From contig JBJEQJ010000020.1 in the NCBI GenBank assembly GCA_051881695.1, forward strand, positions 248,001-312,000: 64,000 nt of DNA, written 5' to 3'. Positions within the stretch are counted from its first letter, which is position 1; each line of letters begins with the position of its first letter. The notes under the pieces are model-generated. The model was given only the letters and a program-made list of their open reading frames with translations. It had not been told where the DNA came from and searched no databases. A program made the position numbers and the translations under genes. The DNA is from CAYJFG01 sp051881695. Its GTDB lineage: Bacteria > Bacillota > Clostridia > Oscillospirales > Acutalibacteraceae. Below are positions 1-8,663 of the stretch, piece after piece.

Positions 1-1
1 G

Positions 2-727
2 CATTGGACCAGTTGTTGTTTTAAATCAAATGAAGAAGAGCGACAATATATGAGACAATACGATCGTGTTGTTTGTGTGTCGCAGTCAGCAGCGGATTCA
101 GTTGTGCATACAATCGGTGATCCGGGGAATTTATGTGTAAAATACAATCCGCTTGATGTAAAACGGATAAAGGAATTATCTGCAGTTCCCGACGAACAGA
201 TAAAAAGAAGCGAAAAGCTGATTTTTGTGTCTGTCGGAAGACTGGCTAAGCCAAAAAACTATCCATTACTGCTACAGGTTTGCACTGAGTTAGAAAAGAA
301 GTATAACTTCGAGGTTTGGATTATTGGAGACGGGCCTGAAGAGGGAGCGATAAAAAAAATGATTGAAGAGCTTGGTACATCCAGCGTCAGGCTGTTAGGC
401 AAAAAAGGTAATCCGTATTGTATTATGAGCTGTGCAGATGTGTTTGTGAGCTCGTCAACTTGTGAGAGTTACGGTCTTGCGATTCAGGAGGCATTGATTC
501 TGGGCCTTCCGGTTGTAGCAGTTAAATGTCCTGCGATTGAGGAGGTTTTTGACAAACGGTTTGGTATTTTGTCAGATAATTCTTTCGGGGGATTATACGA
601 GGCTATAGAAAAGATGTTACTTTACGAAGAGCTACGCAGACAATGCAAAAACAATATTAAGAATTATTATCGAACTGATAATCTGTATGAGAAACGGTTG
701 CATGAAATTTGCAGATTATGGGAGTGA
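2..727 (+). CDS. Glycosyltransferase, GT4-like (5' end outside window)
   Basis: The reading frame is open to the left window edge, so the start lies upstream; an internal ATG at 50 is not a credible start because the frame continues before it. What remains is the C-terminal nucleotide-sugar-binding half of a GT-B glycosyltransferase. After a VGRLAKPKN strand comes an IIGDGPE motif, then an E-x7-E motif (CESYGLAIQE) and the ALILGLPVVA segment typical of Glycos_transf_1 enzymes. The family transfers a sugar from an activated donor to a growing polysaccharide or glycolipid at the inner membrane face. The pyruvyl transferase and F420H2 dehydrogenase-type gene immediately downstream point to exopolysaccharide or capsule synthesis. 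The acceptor and sugar cannot be told from sequence. Confidence 0.88.
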   Translation, partial: HWTSCCFKSNEEERQYMRQYDRVVCVSQSAADSVVHTIGDPGNLCVKYNPLDVKRIKELSAVPDEQIKRSEKLIFVSVGRLAKPKNYPLLLQVCTELEKKYNFEVWIIGDGPEEGAIKKMIEELGTSSVRLLGKKGNPYCIMSCADVFVSSSTCESYGLAIQEALILGLPVVAVKCPAIEEVFDKRFGILSDNSFGGLYEAIEKMLLYEELRRQCKNNIKNYYRTDNLYEKRLHEICRLWE

Positions 728-732
728 CTTAT

Positions 733-1875
733 ATGAAAAAAGTATTAAAAAAGAGAGTTGCTACAATGACGTTCCATATAGCGCATAATTATGGGGCGAT
801 GCTTCAGGCGTATGCATTAACGGCAGCCGTACGAAAATTAGGATTTGATTGCGAGGTTATTGATTATAGGTTCCAGTACATATATAAGTGGGGAAGGGTA
901 GATTATCTAAAAGAATTAAAGCACAAATTCGGTTTTATCGGTGGATTGTTAAGATACTGTAGAAATCTTTGCTTAGGTAATTATAATCCGCATATCAAAA
1001 AGAACAAATTTAATTGTTTTCGTGATAAAGTGATTCCTCATTCAAAAAAAACTTATTATTCTAAGGATGAGCTTGTTAATTTGGATTATGACGCTATACT
1101 CTTTGGCAGTGATCAAATTTGGAATGAAGAGCTGACAAATGGTCTGGCAACAGAATTTTTTGGAGATTTCCCATGCTTGGAAAAAACTAAAAAGATTGCA
1201 TATGCCGCCAGCAATGGAATCGGTTACTTTAAGGACGATGTTAAACAGTTGTATAATAACTTGCTTAAAGATTTTTACGCAATTGGAGTTAGGGAAAGAG
1301 ATTTAGCAAAATCATTAAATTCATATGGCTTTAATGCGGTTAAGGTATTGGATCCTACATTGCTTTTAGGGCAAGAGGAATGGAAATATATGCTGAAAAA
1401 AGCATATAAGGATATATCTGTTCCAAAAGAGAAATACCTGCTGATTTATGCTTTTGACGAAGATGATTCAATATATGAAATTGCAAGAGAAATAGCGAAA
1501 AAGTATAGTTTAAAAATTGTTGTAATTGCCTATGAAGCAAAAAAGGTTACGGAAGAATTTACAGTATTTACAGAGTGCGGTCCGGGAGATTTTATAAATT
1601 TATTTTATAATGCTAATGCTGTTCTTACAACATCATTTCACGGAACCGTTTTCTCTATAATTTTTCACAAAGATTTTTACTGTATACCGCATAAATTATA
1701 TCATTCCCGTACAGATGATTTGCTTGATAGCCTTAATTTATCCCAAAGAAATATTAATTCATATGATAAATTAAAAACTGCGGCAAACATAAATTGGGAT
1801 GCAGTTGATGCAGTTTTAGAAAAAGAAAAAGAAAAGTCACTCGATTTTATAAAAAATGCATTAAGTCAAGATTAA
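733..1875 (+). CDS. Polysaccharide pyruvyl transferase family protein
   Basis: About 380 aa. I chose ATG 733 because GGGAG lies 8 nt upstream; the ATG at 709 is inside the previous gene and has no such site. The N-terminus (TMTFHIAHNYGAMLQAYAL) and the GSDQIWN and TSFHGTVFS motifs are the hallmarks of the PS_pyruv_trans family, which adds ketal-linked pyruvate, and so negative charge, to surface glycans using phosphoenolpyruvate. The start sits 6 nt after the upstream glycosyltransferase stop and the next gene begins 13 nt after its stop, so the three genes form one operon. Members paired with an F420H2 dehydrogenase-type protein are common in gut Clostridia capsule clusters. The exact substrate is unknown. 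Confidence 0.87.
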   Translation: MKKVLKKRVATMTFHIAHNYGAMLQAYALTAAVRKLGFDCEVIDYRFQYIYKWGRVDYLKELKHKFGFIGGLLRYCRNLCLGNYNPHIKKNKFNCFRDKVIPHSKKTYYSKDELVNLDYDAILFGSDQIWNEELTNGLATEFFGDFPCLEKTKKIAYAASNGIGYFKDDVKQLYNNLLKDFYAIGVRERDLAKSLNSYGFNAVKVLDPTLLLGQEEWKYMLKKAYKDISVPKEKYLLIYAFDEDDSIYEIAREIAKKYSLKIVVIAYEAKKVTEEFTVFTECGPGDFINLFYNANAVLTTSFHGTVFSIIFHKDFYCIPHKLYHSRTDDLLDSLNLSQRNINSYDKLKTAANINWDAVDAVLEKEKEKSLDFIKNALSQD

Positions 1876-1888
1876 GAGGGAGAGTATT

Positions 1889-3058
1889 ATGCCAATAATG
1901 ATTGAAAACAAGGAGAATTGTTTTGGATGTACAGCATGCTTTGCTATTTGTCCAATGCGAGCAATTCAGATGATTGCCGACGAGGAAGGCTTTTTTTATC
2001 CTCGCATTAATTCAGATATATGCGTTAATTGCGGGAAATGTGTAAAAATATGTCCACAAAAACAGTCAAGGTCTAATGAAGAACCTATGCGTATTTTTGC
2101 GGCTAAGCATCGTGACATGCAAGTGAGAATGAACAGTTCTAGCGGTGGTGTGTTTTCTGCATTGGCGCAGTATGTTGAAAGGTTAAATGGAATCATTTAC
2201 GGAGCTGCTTTTGATGAGTTTTACGATGTAGTGCATATGAGAGCGACAGGGAAGCAGTGGACCTTTTTTCGAGGTTCTAAGTATGTGCAAAGTGATCTGA
2301 GAGATACATTTAGGAATATTAAGGAAGACCTGATGGGTGGAAAAACGGTTCTATTTTCTGGAACTCCTTGTCAAGTTGCAGGATTAAAAAGCTTCTTAGC
2401 TTTTGCAAAAATTTCACAGGAAAATCTGATTACTATTGATATTATTTGTCATGGAACTCCCAGCCCAAGAATATGGAAAGAATGGTTAAAGTGGAAAGTT
2501 GATGATAATTCAATAAATAGCATCAATTTTCGTGATAAGAAAAATGTTGGGTGGCATAACAGCGCATTGACTTTGATTGGAGAAAACGGTCGTGAAATAT
2601 CTAAAGAGTCGCAAGGGGTTGGGTTGTATTTTAAATTGTATTTTAATCATTTGATTTTGAAACCGTCGTGTGGGGTGTGCTCTTTTGCAAGTTTCCACCG
2701 TATTGGAGACATTACGTTAGGGGATTGCTGGGGAATTGAAAAACATCATCCACAGTTTGATGATGATAAGGGTATTTCTCTTGTGATGGTAAACACAGAG
2801 AAAGCACAAGAGGTTTGGAAACGAGTAGAAATGCAATTCGATTGTATTGAACTTACACAGGAGGAGTGCTTGCAGCCTCTCTTAGTAGCCCCAAGCAAAC
2901 ATAGTCCGCAAAGAGATGTTTTCTGGGAGCAGTACTATAAATATGGTTTTGAGTATGCAGCAAAATTTATAGGTTTGATGACTTCACAAGGAATAGATAG
3001 ACAAGTGATGAGAATAAGAAGAAAGTTATATTATGTAATAAAAAGGATTAAAGGATGA
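1889..3058 (+). CDS. Coenzyme F420 hydrogenase/dehydrogenase beta-subunit family protein with 2x[4Fe-4S] ferredoxin domain
   Basis: 389 aa. Residues 1-60 hold two classical [4Fe-4S] motifs, CFGCTACFAICP and CVNCGKCVKICP. The rest matches the FrhB/FdhB N- and C-domains, with GTPCQVAGLK, DIICHGTPSPRIW and a Cys-rich CGVCSFASF segment followed by GDITLGDCWG. In methanogens the family oxidises F420H2 through FAD. In Firmicutes polysaccharide clusters the same architecture occurs beside pyruvyl transferases and glycosyltransferases, probably as a flavin/FeS redox enzyme acting on a sugar or lipid intermediate, though that role is not established. It is the last gene of the glycan operon. A GGGAG site precedes the ATG. 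Confidence 0.87.
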   Translation: MPIMIENKENCFGCTACFAICPMRAIQMIADEEGFFYPRINSDICVNCGKCVKICPQKQSRSNEEPMRIFAAKHRDMQVRMNSSSGGVFSALAQYVERLNGIIYGAAFDEFYDVVHMRATGKQWTFFRGSKYVQSDLRDTFRNIKEDLMGGKTVLFSGTPCQVAGLKSFLAFAKISQENLITIDIICHGTPSPRIWKEWLKWKVDDNSINSINFRDKKNVGWHNSALTLIGENGREISKESQGVGLYFKLYFNHLILKPSCGVCSFASFHRIGDITLGDCWGIEKHHPQFDDDKGISLVMVNTEKAQEVWKRVEMQFDCIELTQEECLQPLLVAPSKHSPQRDVFWEQYYKYGFEYAAKFIGLMTSQGIDRQVMRIRRKLYYVIKRIKG

Positions 3059-3144
3059 TGTAAACTCAGAATCTAAATACAAAGGCGTTATTTAAGAAGA
3101 TACTTTGAAATCTGTAGCTTTATTATTTGTGAAAGGGTAATATT

Positions 3145-3714
3145 ATGATAGGAGATATTGGGCTTTATATTTACTGTCTGCCGATGAATATTATCATAAT
3201 ATTAATGATATTTGGAATAGTGCTGTGGTCCTTGCTGGGCTTTTTACTTAAAAGATATGGGCGGATATGGAAAGCAGTTAATTTTGCTGTATTATTTTTT
3301 GAAATTGTTGCAGTTATCTATATGACTATAACCTCCAGAGAAAGAGAAAGCTCATATTTAGCCTTGATTCCGTTTCAAAGCTTAATTGAGGCGTTGGAGC
3401 AACCGGAAATTTACCGTTCCATGCTGATGAATGTGCTTTTCTTTTTGCCGTTTGGTCTTACAATACCGTGGGTTTTGCCTGAGAAGATGTTTTCGGGCAA
3501 GATTTTCCGCAGGGCATTGTTTGCTGTTTTAATTGCACTGTTGTTTTCTGCTTTGATTGAAACGGTGCAATATGTTTTTCAGCTTGGCAGAACAGAAACA
3601 GATGACGTTATTTGTAATTCGTTAGGGACAGGTCTGGGCGCATTATCTTACTGCCTTGCAAATATAAGCATTTTTAACAGAAAGAATAAACATACTGATA
3701 TTTCACCCGATTGA
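3145..3714 (+). CDS. VanZ-like family membrane protein
   Basis: 189 aa. There are four or five hydrophobic segments (about residues 10-35, 45-65, 95-112, 125-147 and 155-172). The NVLFFLPFGLTIPW and LIETVQYVFQLGRTETDDVICNSLGTGLG stretches are diagnostic of VanZ-like proteins. VanZ itself gives low-level teicoplanin resistance by an unclear mechanism, but most family members are of unknown function and chromosomal. An AAAGGG site precedes the ATG. The stop codon lies inside a rho-independent hairpin, so the gene ends its transcript. It is separated from the glycan genes by about 85 bp and may be the last cistron of that operon. Confidence 0.8.
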   Translation: MIGDIGLYIYCLPMNIIIILMIFGIVLWSLLGFLLKRYGRIWKAVNFAVLFFEIVAVIYMTITSRERESSYLALIPFQSLIEALEQPEIYRSMLMNVLFFLPFGLTIPWVLPEKMFSGKIFRRALFAVLIALLFSALIETVQYVFQLGRTETDDVICNSLGTGLGALSYCLANISIFNRKNKHTDISPD

Positions 3715-3737
3715 AATTTTAAATCGGGTGTTTTCTT
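3704..3737 (+). terminator. Rho-independent terminator after VanZ-like gene
   Basis: A 9-bp perfect stem, CACCCGATT (3704-3712) with AATCGGGTG (3722-3730), is followed by TTTTCTTGTT. The stem includes the stop codon of the VanZ-like gene. Confidence 0.85.
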
Positions 3738-3868
3738 GTTAAAATTACTTTTTTGTTATACAATAAGGTTATGCTGATATTATTATCGGAAAAACAAAGG
3801 GCTGTTTTGGGTTTCGGTTTGATAACGGTATAGATAAATAATTATGCGAGCTTTAAGGGAATGATTTT

Positions 3869-4651
3869 ATGAATATACTTGCTGTGGGCGATGTTGTCGG
3901 AAGCATTGGCTGTGAATATTTACGCAGTGTTTTACCGTCGCTTAAAAAACTAAAAAAAATAGATATGGTTATTGTAAACGGTGAAAATTCTGCCGACGGC
4001 AACGGAATTACTCCGTCAAGCGCCGAGTATATATTTGACAGCGGAGCAGATGTTATAACAACCGGCAATCATTCCTTCAGACGCAGGGAAGCCTTTGATT
4101 ATTATGACAATACGGAGTTTTTACTTAGACCTGCCAATTTTCCTGAGGGAACAACGCCGGGCAGAGGACTTTGTATTTTTGATATGGGCAGACTTAGCGT
4201 TGCTGTTATTAATATTATGGGTACAGCGTATATGGAGCCGCTTGACTGCCCGTTTAAAACGGTGGACAGGCTGCTTAAGGAGGCAGACAGCCTAGGTGCT
4301 AAAATAAAGATTATAGATTTTCACGCAGAGGCAACAGGCGAAAAGCGGGCAATGGGATATTATGTGGACGGCAGGGTGTCTGCTGTTTACGGCACGCATA
4401 CTCATGTTCTTACTGCCGATGATACTGTTTTGCCAAATGGTACGGGATATATTACAGATGTAGGTATGACCGGACCTGTGAATTCTGTTTTGGGAGTTAA
4501 GCCGGAAATAATAATTGAGAAGCTGAAAACTAAACTGCCGCAGAGATTTGAAATAGCAAAGGGCGACTGCAAGCTTAACGGTATTATTTTTGAAATTGAT
4601 GAAAAGACAGGCAAAACCATATCTGTTGAAAGAGTTGAAATAATAAAATAA
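3869..4651 (+). CDS. ymdB: YmdB-type metallophosphoesterase (TIGR00282 family)
   Basis: 260 aa, the usual family length. Metal-ligand motifs follow the order GDVVG (near residue 8), NGENSADG, TTGNHSF, DFHAEATGEK and GTHTHV, as in Bacillus YmdB, a 2',3'-cyclic nucleotide phosphodiesterase that influences biofilm and motility choice. In many Firmicutes ymdB follows rny; here it does not, standing alone between a VanZ-like gene and a DAK2 gene. The ATG has AAGGGA about 6 nt upstream. A weak promoter-like pair (TTGTTA at 3736, TACAAT at 3759, 17-bp spacer) overlaps the preceding terminator tail. Function is assigned by family; the enzyme activity is inferred. Confidence 0.88.
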   Translation: MNILAVGDVVGSIGCEYLRSVLPSLKKLKKIDMVIVNGENSADGNGITPSSAEYIFDSGADVITTGNHSFRRREAFDYYDNTEFLLRPANFPEGTTPGRGLCIFDMGRLSVAVINIMGTAYMEPLDCPFKTVDRLLKEADSLGAKIKIIDFHAEATGEKRAMGYYVDGRVSAVYGTHTHVLTADDTVLPNGTGYITDVGMTGPVNSVLGVKPEIIIEKLKTKLPQRFEIAKGDCKLNGIIFEIDEKTGKTISVERVEIIK

Positions 4652-4745
4652 CACTGCCAAATGGCGGAGATTAAGTCGTTTAAAAGAATATTACTTGTAT
4701 AATATGACATAATTCGTGCTCTTGGCTGTTGTTTACTAAAATCTA

Positions 4746-4775
4746 TTGAATTGTTGTAGGTTTATGTGTTATAAT
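4746..4775 (+). promoter_or_regulatory. Predicted sigma-A promoter of the DAK2 gene
   Basis: TTGAAT at 4746-4751 and a perfect TATAAT at 4770-4775 are separated by 18 bp. The leader to the ATG at 4903 is about 120 nt and contains a partly paired AAGGGCGGAGA / TCTCCCTTT stretch (about 4793-4828). I do not recognise it as a known riboswitch. Confidence 0.5.
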
Positions 4776-4902
4776 AACCTCACACTATGACCAAGGGCGG
4801 AGATTTTAACGGTAGTTACTCTCCCTTTGCAGGAACGACTATTTTCATATGTTAAGTTAATGATTGATTGTAAGAAGAATTTTGCTTCAAGGAAGTGTTT
4901 TT

Positions 4903-6582
4903 ATGATAAACGGCATAACCTTAAAAAATGCCATTATTTCAGGAGCTAATAATATAACAGCGCAGAAATCTGCCATAGACGACCTGAATATTTTTCCTGT
5001 GCCGGACGGAGATACGGGAACAAATATGTCTATGACGATAAATGCCGCCGCCGCAGAGCTATCTAAGCTTGAAAGCGAAAGCGCCGGAGAGATTGCCAAA
5101 AAGACGGCGTCTGCAATGCTCAGGGGCGCAAGAGGAAACTCCGGTGTAATTCTGTCCTTGCTTTTCAGAGGTTTTGCAAAGGGACTGCAAGATAAAGAAA
5201 ACGCAACCGGCAGAGATTTGGCGCAGGCACTTTCAATAGGTGTTGAAGCTGCGTACGGCGCTGTTATGAAGCCGACAGAGGGCACAATACTTACAGTTGC
5301 AAGAGTTGCTGCCGAAACAGCTGTTCAATTTGCAGAAGAAAACGATGATATTTTAGACGTCTGGGGAGTAATATGCGAGTCTGCTCAGGAGGCACTGCTT
5401 ACAACGCCGGATTTGTTGCCGGTGCTTAAAAAGGCAGGAGTTGTTGACGCAGGCGGCAAGGGCTTGTGCGTCATTTTTGAGGGTATGATGTCCGTATTTA
5501 AGGACGGAGTAATAATTGAATGTGAAGCCGCACAGGAAACAGAAGAGGAAAAGGATTTCTTTGCAAGCGCAGCGGCTGAATTTGACGACGATATAACATA
5601 TACCTACTGTACAGAGTTTATTGTAGGCAGAGATCAGAGTGTTCAAAAGGAGCCCGGACAGTTAAGAGAAGTGCTTGAAACAATAGGCGACTGTGTTGTA
5701 GTTGTTGACGATGAAGAGATTATAAAGGTACACGTTCATACCGAAAATCCCGGCAACGCCTTGCAGGCAGGTCTTGAGTACGGACAGCTGCTTACCGTTA
5801 AGGTTGAAAATATGAAGGAACAGCATAGAAAAGCGGCAGAGGCTAACGAGCAGGCTAAGGCTAAGGCGGCACAGCAGGCAAAGCCAAAGGAAAAGCTTGA
5901 GCCGTGCGAGCCTGTTGATGAAATCGGGTTTGTTGCAGTTGCCGCAGGCGACGGACTTGAGGCGCTGTTTAAGGATTTAGGCTGTATACACGTTGTAAGC
6001 GGCGGTCAGAGTATGAACCCAAGCACAGACGATATTTACGAGGCAGTAATGGCAACGGGCGCAAAGACTGTTTTTGTTCTGCCAAATAATAAAAATATTA
6101 TAATGGCGGCGGAGCAGGTGGTACCGCTTGTAGAGGACAGAAAGGTTATTATACTGCCGACAAGGACAATTCCGCAGGGCTTGTCTGCTATGCTTGCCTT
6201 TGACCCGGACTTAACGGCAGACGGCAACAAACAGCTTATGCTTGACGCAGCGGCAGATGTTTCTACCGGACAGGTTACCTTTGCGGCAAGAAATTCTGAG
6301 TTTGGCAATACAAAGATAAAAGAGGGCGAGATTATTGCCCTTGATAACGGAAAGCTTACAATTACCGACAAGGATGACCCTGTAAAGGCGGCATATAAGC
6401 TTATAAAAAATATGGTTAAAAAGGATACGTCGTTTATTACCGTTATTTACGGAGAGGGCATTACGCAGGAGCAGGCTGAGGGGTGCTATAAGCTGGTACA
6501 GGCAAAGTTTGGCTCCGGTATTGATGTAACCTTGGTGAACGGCGGTCAGCCGGTATATTACTTTATTATTTCAATTGAGTAA
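4903..6582 (+). CDS. fakA: DAK2 domain protein, FakA/YloV-like fatty-acid kinase subunit
   Basis: 559 aa. ATG 4903 is chosen because AAGGAAG lies 7 nt upstream and the protein then begins MINGITLKNAIISGANNI, as in family members; a TTG at 4864 is unlikely. Residues 1-200 are the DAK2 (dihydroxyacetone kinase phosphatase-like) nucleotide-binding domain with PVPDGDTGTNM and RGARGNSGVI. A linker (about 315-345) is rich in Ala, Lys and Gln. The C-terminal half is the YloV/FakA domain. FakA phosphorylates fatty acids held by a DegV/FakB partner for phospholipid synthesis. No fakB is adjacent. In other Firmicutes this gene sits with asp23/yloU; that partner is also absent here. Confidence 0.85.
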   Translation: MINGITLKNAIISGANNITAQKSAIDDLNIFPVPDGDTGTNMSMTINAAAAELSKLESESAGEIAKKTASAMLRGARGNSGVILSLLFRGFAKGLQDKENATGRDLAQALSIGVEAAYGAVMKPTEGTILTVARVAAETAVQFAEENDDILDVWGVICESAQEALLTTPDLLPVLKKAGVVDAGGKGLCVIFEGMMSVFKDGVIIECEAAQETEEEKDFFASAAAEFDDDITYTYCTEFIVGRDQSVQKEPGQLREVLETIGDCVVVVDDEEIIKVHVHTENPGNALQAGLEYGQLLTVKVENMKEQHRKAAEANEQAKAKAAQQAKPKEKLEPCEPVDEIGFVAVAAGDGLEALFKDLGCIHVVSGGQSMNPSTDDIYEAVMATGAKTVFVLPNNKNIIMAAEQVVPLVEDRKVIILPTRTIPQGLSAMLAFDPDLTADGNKQLMLDAAADVSTGQVTFAARNSEFGNTKIKEGEIIALDNGKLTITDKDDPVKAAYKLIKNMVKKDTSFITVIYGEGITQEQAEGCYKLVQAKFGSGIDVTLVNGGQPVYYFIISIE

Positions 6583-6635
6583 TTCTTTGGAACGCTTGTT
6601 GTATATACTTTTGCTTGAAGCACAAGATATTTAAG

Positions 6636-6670
6636 AAAACACCGTAGATTAAGTTCTGCGGTGTTTTTTG
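6636..6670 (+). terminator. Rho-independent terminator after DAK2 gene
   Basis: AAAACACCG (6636-6644) pairs with CGGTGTTTT (6659-6667), with a 14-nt loop and a T-run continuing to about 6669. Confidence 0.8.
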
Positions 6671-6705
6671 CTTTGTAAAAGTATCTGCGCTGTCCCTCGG
6701 ACAAT

Positions 6706-6921
6706 TCAGCTTCGTCGACTGTTGCTTGTAAGACCGGCAATGTAGTCTATTGAAACCTTGTAGAATTCTGCCAGCTTTATCGCAAATTGCAGCGGCAGGT
6801 CACGCTTGCCCTGTTCGTAGTTTGTATAAGTCGTTTTGTGCATACCAAGCTTTTCAACAAGCTGATTTTGTGTTAAATCATGATCCTCCCTTAAATCTCT
6901 TATCCGTCTGTAATATGCCAT
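6706..6921 (-). CDS. Small XRE-family helix-turn-helix regulator
   Basis: 71 aa, essentially one HTH_3 domain: IRDLREDHDLTQNQLVEKLG, then a recognition helix around HKTTYTNYEQGKRDLPL. ATG 6921 is used because AAGGTGAG sits just upstream; a GTG at 6930 would overlap that site. The gene is divergent from the small membrane protein at 6972, with only 50 bp between the two starts, so it may control both. Such free-standing Cro/C1-type domains are usually autoregulators. The target is unknown. Confidence 0.8.
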   Translation of the reverse strand: MAYYRRIRDLREDHDLTQNQLVEKLGMHKTTYTNYEQGKRDLPLQFAIKLAEFYKVSIDYIAGLTSNSRRS

Positions 6922-6971
6922 ACTTCTCACCTTTTTTCTCTTTAGTATTTTTAAGAAAGGGGGTGTTCATT

Positions 6972-7310
6972 TTGTTCGATGATGTTGGTAAGAAGATAAA
7001 AACGCTTGCATGGATTATTTTTATTGTAGGCAGTATAGGTTCGTTTATTTTGGGTATTATTTTAATTGTTTCCGGGGCGGCAGTCGCAGACAGTGTGCCT
7101 GCACTGCTTTCTGAAACAGCAAATGCGGTGAGAGGTATTGTCGCATTTATTGGGGTTATTATTGCTCTTGGCGGAACAATATCGGCTATAGTTTCAGCGC
7201 TTTTTATTTACGGTTACGGAGAAATAATTATGGAAGCTCAAAAGATAAGAGCAAACACCGATATTCTTGTCTCGGTGAATTGTAACGGTATTGAAAAAGA
7301 AAATATGTAA
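6972..7310 (+). CDS. Small membrane protein of unknown function
   Basis: About 112 aa. The TTG at 6972 is the best start, with AAAGGGGG about 8 nt upstream; an in-frame GTG at 6963 overlaps that site. Two hydrophobic segments (roughly residues 10-38 and 58-85) are separated by a short polar loop (SETANAVRG). A hydrophilic tail with MEAQKIRANTDIL follows. I recognise no family with confidence; small proteins of this layout divergent from an XRE regulator are frequent in Clostridia. A strong terminator follows directly. Confidence 0.65.
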   Translation: MFDDVGKKIKTLAWIIFIVGSIGSFILGIILIVSGAAVADSVPALLSETANAVRGIVAFIGVIIALGGTISAIVSALFIYGYGEIIMEAQKIRANTDILVSVNCNGIEKENM

Positions 7311-7322
7311 AAAATCACAGAG

Positions 7323-7363
7323 AAACACCCGGTAAATGCTAAAAAGCGTTACGGGTGTTTTTT
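7323..7363 (+). terminator. Rho-independent terminator
   Basis: AAACACCC (7323-7330) pairs with GGGTGTTT (7353-7360), extended by GTAA/TTAC pairs, and is followed by TTT. It also lies just after the convergent thiT gene and could serve both strands. Confidence 0.75.
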
Positions 7364-7373
7364 GTAAAGGATA

Positions 7374-8000
7374 CTATTGCTTTTTGGTGATTATTTTTCT
7401 TATAGGCTTAACAGACAGCAGCAAAAATACCGCAAAGAGGTTTACGGCGATTTCGGGCAGCATATAGCCTGCGTTGTATATTAAAGAATAAAGACAGACA
7501 AGCTGTGAGGAGGAAAAAGAGGAAATTATTTTTTCGCCGCCGGCAATATTGTTTTTAAAAAAATCTGCGGCATAGCCTCCCCATAATAATACACCGGAGG
7601 CAAAGTGGCATAAAAAGCGTAAAAGCCACACGGTCAATGAGCCGAGAGGAAGAGATATAAACGGATTTTTGATTATTTGTCTGAACATTCCCGAAAGACC
7701 CAAAACGGCAAAAGCAAGGATATAGTCAAGCAAAATCATAAGAATAATATGCGCGCCGGTTACTCCTGCAAATGCACCGCTTGTCGCCGTACCAAGCACA
7801 GCCTGAAGCACACCGAATACCGTACCGCATATTAAGCCGTATTGAGCTGCGTACATATAACCGAACAGTGTAACGGGAACCATACCAAAAAGCGTAACGC
7901 CGCCGCCAAAGGGGAGTTCAAATATTTTTATTAAGGATAAAACGCACCCAAGCGCTGTTAAAATTCCGCCGGTAACTATCGGCGCTGTTTTTTTGCTCAT
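7374..8000 (-). CDS. thiT: ThiT/YuaJ-like energy-coupled thiamine transporter S component
   Basis: 208 aa from ATG 8000. An upstream extension of the frame runs through a repeat element and is not considered coding. The protein is almost wholly hydrophobic with about six membrane segments. GGVTLFGMVPVTLFGY, a YGLICGTVFGVLQ stretch and a C-terminal VWLLRFLCHFASGVLLWG followed by SLIYNAGYMLPE match the ThiT family, which binds thiamine outside the cell and uses the shared EcfAA'T module for uptake. No ECF ATPase is in the window, as expected for group II transporters. I see no TPP riboswitch upstream. Instead a MITE-like repeat occupies 28-146 bp upstream and may have changed its promoter. Confidence 0.85.
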   Translation of the reverse strand: MSKKTAPIVTGGILTALGCVLSLIKIFELPFGGGVTLFGMVPVTLFGYMYAAQYGLICGTVFGVLQAVLGTATSGAFAGVTGAHIILMILLDYILAFAVLGLSGMFRQIIKNPFISLPLGSLTVWLLRFLCHFASGVLLWGGYAADFFKNNIAGGEKIISSFSSSQLVCLYSLIYNAGYMLPEIAVNLFAVFLLLSVKPIRKIITKKQ

Positions 8001-8027
8001 AAAGGGCTCAGCTTCTTTCAGGCTTTT

Positions 8028-8146
8028 AGGAACCACTGAATAAATCACGCAGAAAGCTGTTTGCACATCTTGCTTGCATATTTTCAGACAGCCTGACCAA
8101 AAAATCTGACGGAAAATATGCACAAACGATTTAATCATTGTTTCCT
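8028..8146. mobile_element. MITE-like inverted-repeat element, copy 1 (about 119 bp)
   Basis: The left end AGGAACCACTGAATAAATC (8028-8046) is a near-perfect inverted complement of the right end GATTTAATCATTGTTTCCT (8128-8146). The inside is also partly self-complementary (GCATATTTTC near 8076, GGAAAATATGC near 8112). The same element recurs at 23685-23864, and its right end alone at 21873-21910. There is no coding capacity. It lies between thiT and the ylxM promoter. Confidence 0.85.
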
Positions 8147-8190
8147 TTATTTTAGTATGTGAAAAAATATAGATAAAAAACGAATAATGC

Positions 8191-8219
8191 TTGACTTTGT
8201 GCAAAGTATCTGATATACT
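8191..8219 (+). promoter_or_regulatory. Promoter of ylxM-ffh-rpsP-khpA
   Basis: TTGACT (8191-8196), a 17-bp spacer and TATACT (8214-8219) give a strong sigma-A promoter about 65 bp before the ylxM start. Confidence 0.75.
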
Positions 8220-8283
8220 CTTAACTGCTGTAAAGAAAAATACTTTACACTGCACGCTGTACTTGATAACAGGTGGATATGTA

Positions 8284-8643
8284 ATGGAAAAGAATCTTAA
8301 GATTTCTTTATTGCTTGATTTTTACGGTGAGCTTTTATCGCCTAAGCAAAGGGAAATAACGGAGAATTATTATAATAATGATTTTTCGCTGAGCGAAATT
8401 GCGGCTAATACAGGAATAACAAGGCAGGGCGTGCGTGATTCTGTAAAAAGAACAGAAGCGGCTTTGATTGAAATGGAGGAAAAGCTCGGTCTTTATAAAA
8501 GATTTGAGCAAATGCAGAAAACGCTCGACTGTATTTTAAAAAGAACAGAGGAAATAATTATTGAAAATAAGAATATAAATAACGTAAAGATAAATGAAAA
8601 TGCAGGGCAGATAATAAGCCTTGTTAAAGAGCTGAAAGAATAA
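8284..8643 (+). CDS. ylxM: YlxM/p13-like putative DNA-binding protein (UPF0122)
   Basis: 119 aa from ATG 8284, with AGGTGG about 7 nt upstream. A sigma-70 region 4-like helix-turn-helix spans about residues 15-65 (LSPKQREITENYYNNDFSLS, then TGITRQGVRDSVKR). The C-terminal helix continues as a predicted coiled coil. YlxM is nearly always encoded directly before ffh in Firmicutes and is reported to stimulate SRP activity in streptococci. Here ffh starts 20 nt after its stop, so linkage and length agree with the family. Confidence 0.9.
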   Translation: MEKNLKISLLLDFYGELLSPKQREITENYYNNDFSLSEIAANTGITRQGVRDSVKRTEAALIEMEEKLGLYKRFEQMQKTLDCILKRTEEIIIENKNINNVKINENAGQIISLVKELKE

Positions 8644-8663
8644 AACCCGAAAGGATGATTACC

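Noticed and set aside
8001..8190. TPP riboswitch upstream of thiT
   Set aside because: The region is filled by the MITE-like element and lacks the conserved CTGAGA core of the THI box.
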